NCBI GenBank assembly: GCA_014380625.1
Contig: JACMJL010000006.1
Span: forward strand, 1 to 36,188
Reading direction: 5' to 3'
DNA from: Clostridiaceae bacterium
GTDB taxonomy: Bacteria > Bacillota > Clostridia > Clostridiales > Clostridiaceae
DNA length: 36,188 nt
This document shows positions 34,162 through 36,188 of this stretch, piece by piece. Numbering within the stretch: the first letter of the stretch is position 1; each line of letters opens with the position of its first letter. Both the position numbers and the translations under genes were made by a program. Under the pieces are notes generated by a model. The model searched no databases, was not told the origin of the DNA, and was given only the letters and a program-made list of their open reading frames with translations.

Positions 34162-35820
34162 CTATCTATCAAGTTTCTTTTTTAGAATTCTATCCACAAT
34201 TCCCTTATTATTTTCATATTTTATCTCAATTTTCAACTGTTCATTTTCACTACTAAGTTCTTTTAACTTATTTTTTAATTCACCAATTACATTGTCCTTA
34301 CCTATCTTTTGATTTTTAAGTACTTCTAATTCTGCCTTTAACTGCTGATTTTCACTGATAATTTCTCTTAATTTATTTTTCAAGTCATCTACCATATTAT
34401 CCTTAGCAATCTTCTGATTTTTAACAACCTCTATTACCTTTTTAAATTGTTCATTTTCATTAATAAGCTCTTCAGCTTTGCTTTTTAATTCTACAAGGGT
34501 ATTATCCATAGCTATTTTTTGATTTTTAATTTCTTCTAATTCTTTTATTGAAATCTGCTGCACCTCAGTTATGATTTTTAACTTCTCTTCTGCTTTCTTC
34601 TTTCCATTAGTTAACTTAATAAAATTCTCATCTGATTCTCCAATAATCCTTTGCTTTTGCTGAAGCTTCATCTGTAAATCGATTATCCTTTTCTCTAAAC
34701 TTTTATTAGACCTTTTTAACACCATAATATCATCCACAGATTCTATATTCTTTTCTTCCTTTTGTTTTAATGAATTTACTTTATCCTTTTCACTATTTAT
34801 TAAAGAATAGTTTATATTCTCATTGTTTTTGTCTTCTGGCAATAATAAATTGATTTCAGGCGGCATAGTTCCTAATATATATTTAGAATTCAGATTTTTA
34901 TGTTTATTATTTAAGGATAAATATTTATATGTTAAAATCCCTTGATTTATTTCCCCACCACATGAAACAGGCTCCTTCCATTTACCTTTATAGGATGAGG
35001 CAAAAACCTTCTCACCCTCTGACCACATGGCCCATAATACTCCACTATTTACAAGTAATAAATAGTTCTTTAGTTCAATTGATCCTTCGTAAATCTTGTT
35101 ACTCTTCATTCTCCCATCAGGCTCAATTAGCACATGTTCTAATGAATAGATAGAACCTTCCTTAGATAAGTTAAGTATACTTATCTTGTTATTATGCTGC
35201 ATGGTGCAAAAGTTAATGTTGCTACCATTAATACCATATAATCTTCTTGGAATACTCCATCTTCCATCTTTGTATTCCGTTAACTTTATAGCAAATTCAT
35301 TTTCTTCATGGTGAATTAATAATAAGTATAAGTTACCAGTTTTTAGTACCTCCGTTTGATAATGAGAATATGCCTCTCTCATAAAGGATATATTGTAAAT
35401 TGTATTAAATATATTTTCCTCATCACTCCAACAAAAGTGCATTAAAGAACATTGACTCTTTTGAATACTATTTTTTGCTATAAAAAATATATGCATATAA
35501 TTTCCAATTGTATTTACATTTATCTCACTGATCTTATACCCCTGATTTTCAAAACCATAAAGAGTTTTACCAAACCACTGACTATTTTCCCAAATACAAT
35601 ATCTCAATTGTCCACCTTTGATGCTATATATCATAAAAACTTTAAGTTCTTTATTTATATTAACGGTGAAATCTATTACTTCACTATCAATTTTACTATC
35701 TTTAGTCCACTTATCTTCCTCGTACATAATACTATATACTAATTCTCCACTATCCGTTATATAGAATCTCCATGTATGGTCCTGCTTATCAAAGTATAGT
35801 AACTGACTACAATCTCTCAT
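34162..35820 (-). CDS. Large protein with propeller-like N terminus and C-terminal coiled coil
   Basis: The start is set at ATG 35818-35820, eight bases after AGGAGG; a GTG nine bases earlier overlaps that site. The 552 residues divide in two. Residues 1 to about 325 are rich in Trp and Tyr, with blade-like repeats (DHTWRFYITDSGELVYSIMY, GGQLRYCIWENSQWFGKTLY, EFAIKLTEYKDGRWSIPRRL, ILWAMWSEGEKVFASSYKG-type units), which suggests a propeller or lectin-like fold. Residues about 350-545 form a long charged coiled coil that ends in three near-identical 35-residue repeats, each starting NQKI. No signal peptide or membrane segment is seen. The function is unknown; the neighbour's SPOCS-like domain suggests spore-envelope assembly. 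Confidence 0.75.
   Translation of the reverse strand: MRDCSQLLYFDKQDHTWRFYITDSGELVYSIMYEEDKWTKDSKIDSEVIDFTVNINKELKVFMIYSIKGGQLRYCIWENSQWFGKTLYGFENQGYKISEINVNTIGNYMHIFFIAKNSIQKSQCSLMHFCWSDEENIFNTIYNISFMREAYSHYQTEVLKTGNLYLLLIHHEENEFAIKLTEYKDGRWSIPRRLYGINGSNINFCTMQHNNKISILNLSKEGSIYSLEHVLIEPDGRMKSNKIYEGSIELKNYLLLVNSGVLWAMWSEGEKVFASSYKGKWKEPVSCGGEINQGILTYKYLSLNNKHKNLNSKYILGTMPPEINLLLPEDKNNENINYSLINSEKDKVNSLKQKEEKNIESVDDIMVLKRSNKSLEKRIIDLQMKLQQKQRIIGESDENFIKLTNGKKKAEEKLKIITEVQQISIKELEEIKNQKIAMDNTLVELKSKAEELINENEQFKKVIEVVKNQKIAKDNMVDDLKNKLREIISENQQLKAELEVLKNQKIGKDNVIGELKNKLKELSSENEQLKIEIKYENNKGIVDRILKKKLDR
34210..34524 (-). repeat. Three tandem 105-bp coding repeats
   Basis: Three consecutive 35-codon units, opening NQKIAMDN, NQKIAKDN and NQKIGKDN, each span five heptads of the coiled coil. 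The later ELKNKL/ISENQQLK part of each unit is also similar, which indicates internal duplication. Confidence 0.85.
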
Positions 35821-36139
35821 ATTACTCACCTCCTTATAAGAATTATATTTTATTAAAAATTAATATATAACAGTAATCAATAATAATTAACTTCTAATAC
35901 TACTTTAATTTGAATTAATAGTTACATTTAGACTTAACTATTACTTGTAACCAAATAAATCTTATTGGCATACTATAATAATGGGTATAAAAAAGAATTT
36001 ATAGAATTACTAAGTTAACTTTCACAAACTATTTAATTTAACAAACTAGCTTATATATCACACATCTTTAATGCATGAATACTATGATATAAGGAACACG
36101 AATTAAAGTGTATCACTTAACATAAAAGGAGGAGAATTT
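35821..36139. other. Divergent intergenic stretch
   Basis: About 320 bp of AT-rich DNA separates divergent genes and must hold both promoters. I see strong ribosome binding sites at each end (AAGGAGG for the minus gene, AAAGGAGGAG for the plus gene) and a small inverted repeat aagtg-tat-cactt near 36105-36117. No RNA gene is recognisable, and no sporulation promoter could be assigned with confidence. Confidence 0.55.
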
Positions 36140-36188
36140 ATGTCTATTACTCGTGATGAGTTTATTCCAAGACCTGGTATTGTCAACA
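36140..36188 (+). CDS. Start of an unknown plus-strand gene (truncated by window)
   Basis: An ATG at 36140 follows an excellent AAAGGAGGAG site and opens a frame reading MSITRDEFIPRPGIVN, which runs off the right edge. Sixteen codons are visible, too few for a family call. It is divergent from the propeller/coiled-coil gene and may belong to the same functional group. Confidence 0.65.
   Translation, partial: MSITRDEFIPRPGIVN

Noticed and set aside
34210-34524. Regular repeats considered as a CRISPR array
   Set aside because: They are 105-bp in-frame coding repeats of a coiled coil with no spacer structure and no cas genes.

Overview
The window looks like chromosomal DNA of an anaerobic, spore-forming Clostridium-type Firmicute. 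The evidence is a very AT-rich composition, strong AGGAGG-type ribosome binding sites, short intrinsic terminators, Asr-type sulfite reductase, a YtrABC-like GntR/ABC cluster, siroheme-pathway genes and probable spore-surface proteins. I saw no rRNA, tRNA or CRISPR array.

Left region (1-6750): the 5' end of a TnpB-like (IS200/IS605 OrfB) gene runs off the left edge. It is followed by a small secreted Lys/Ala-rich protein, a two-component system (OmpR-type regulator and HAMP histidine kinase), and a convergent GntR regulator - ABC ATPase - ABC permease operon with a 14-bp inverted repeat over its probable promoter. RNase J follows at 6778-8457, then about 540 bp with no confident gene but with a long imperfect hairpin.

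Central region (9026-16774, minus strand): one operon for sulfur-source import and sulfate activation, transcribed ssuA-ssuB-ssuC-cysC-aprA-aprB-cysD-cysN. It covers an SsuABC-type importer, APS kinase, an AprAB-type APS reductase and ATP sulfurylase (CysDN). A good -35/-10 pair with an overlapping inverted repeat precedes ssuA.

Tetrapyrrole region (16929-25041, minus strand): hemA-hemC-cobA/hemD-hemB-hemL supplies uroporphyrinogen III and precorrin-2. Upstream lie ahbC-ahbA-ahbB, which belong to the siroheme-dependent haem route. No AhbD (the second radical SAM enzyme) is in the window.

Sulfite region (25237-29478, minus strand): an FNT-family channel (hydrosulfide-channel-like) leads the asrABC operon behind a 26-bp perfect palindrome resembling a Rex operator, and sirC (precorrin-2 dehydrogenase) is next to it. 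Together the central and right-central genes form a chain: uptake -> APS -> sulfite -> sulfide. The adjacent hem and sirC genes make the siroheme that AsrC needs.

Right region (29597-36188): a CotA-like multicopper-oxidase homologue that has lost five of its copper-binding histidines, a cysteine-desulfurase-family enzyme, a beta-propeller protein with a SPOCS/DUF3794-like tail, a second propeller-like protein with a three-repeat coiled coil, and the start of one more plus-strand gene. This group is the least understood part of the window and may encode spore-surface proteins.
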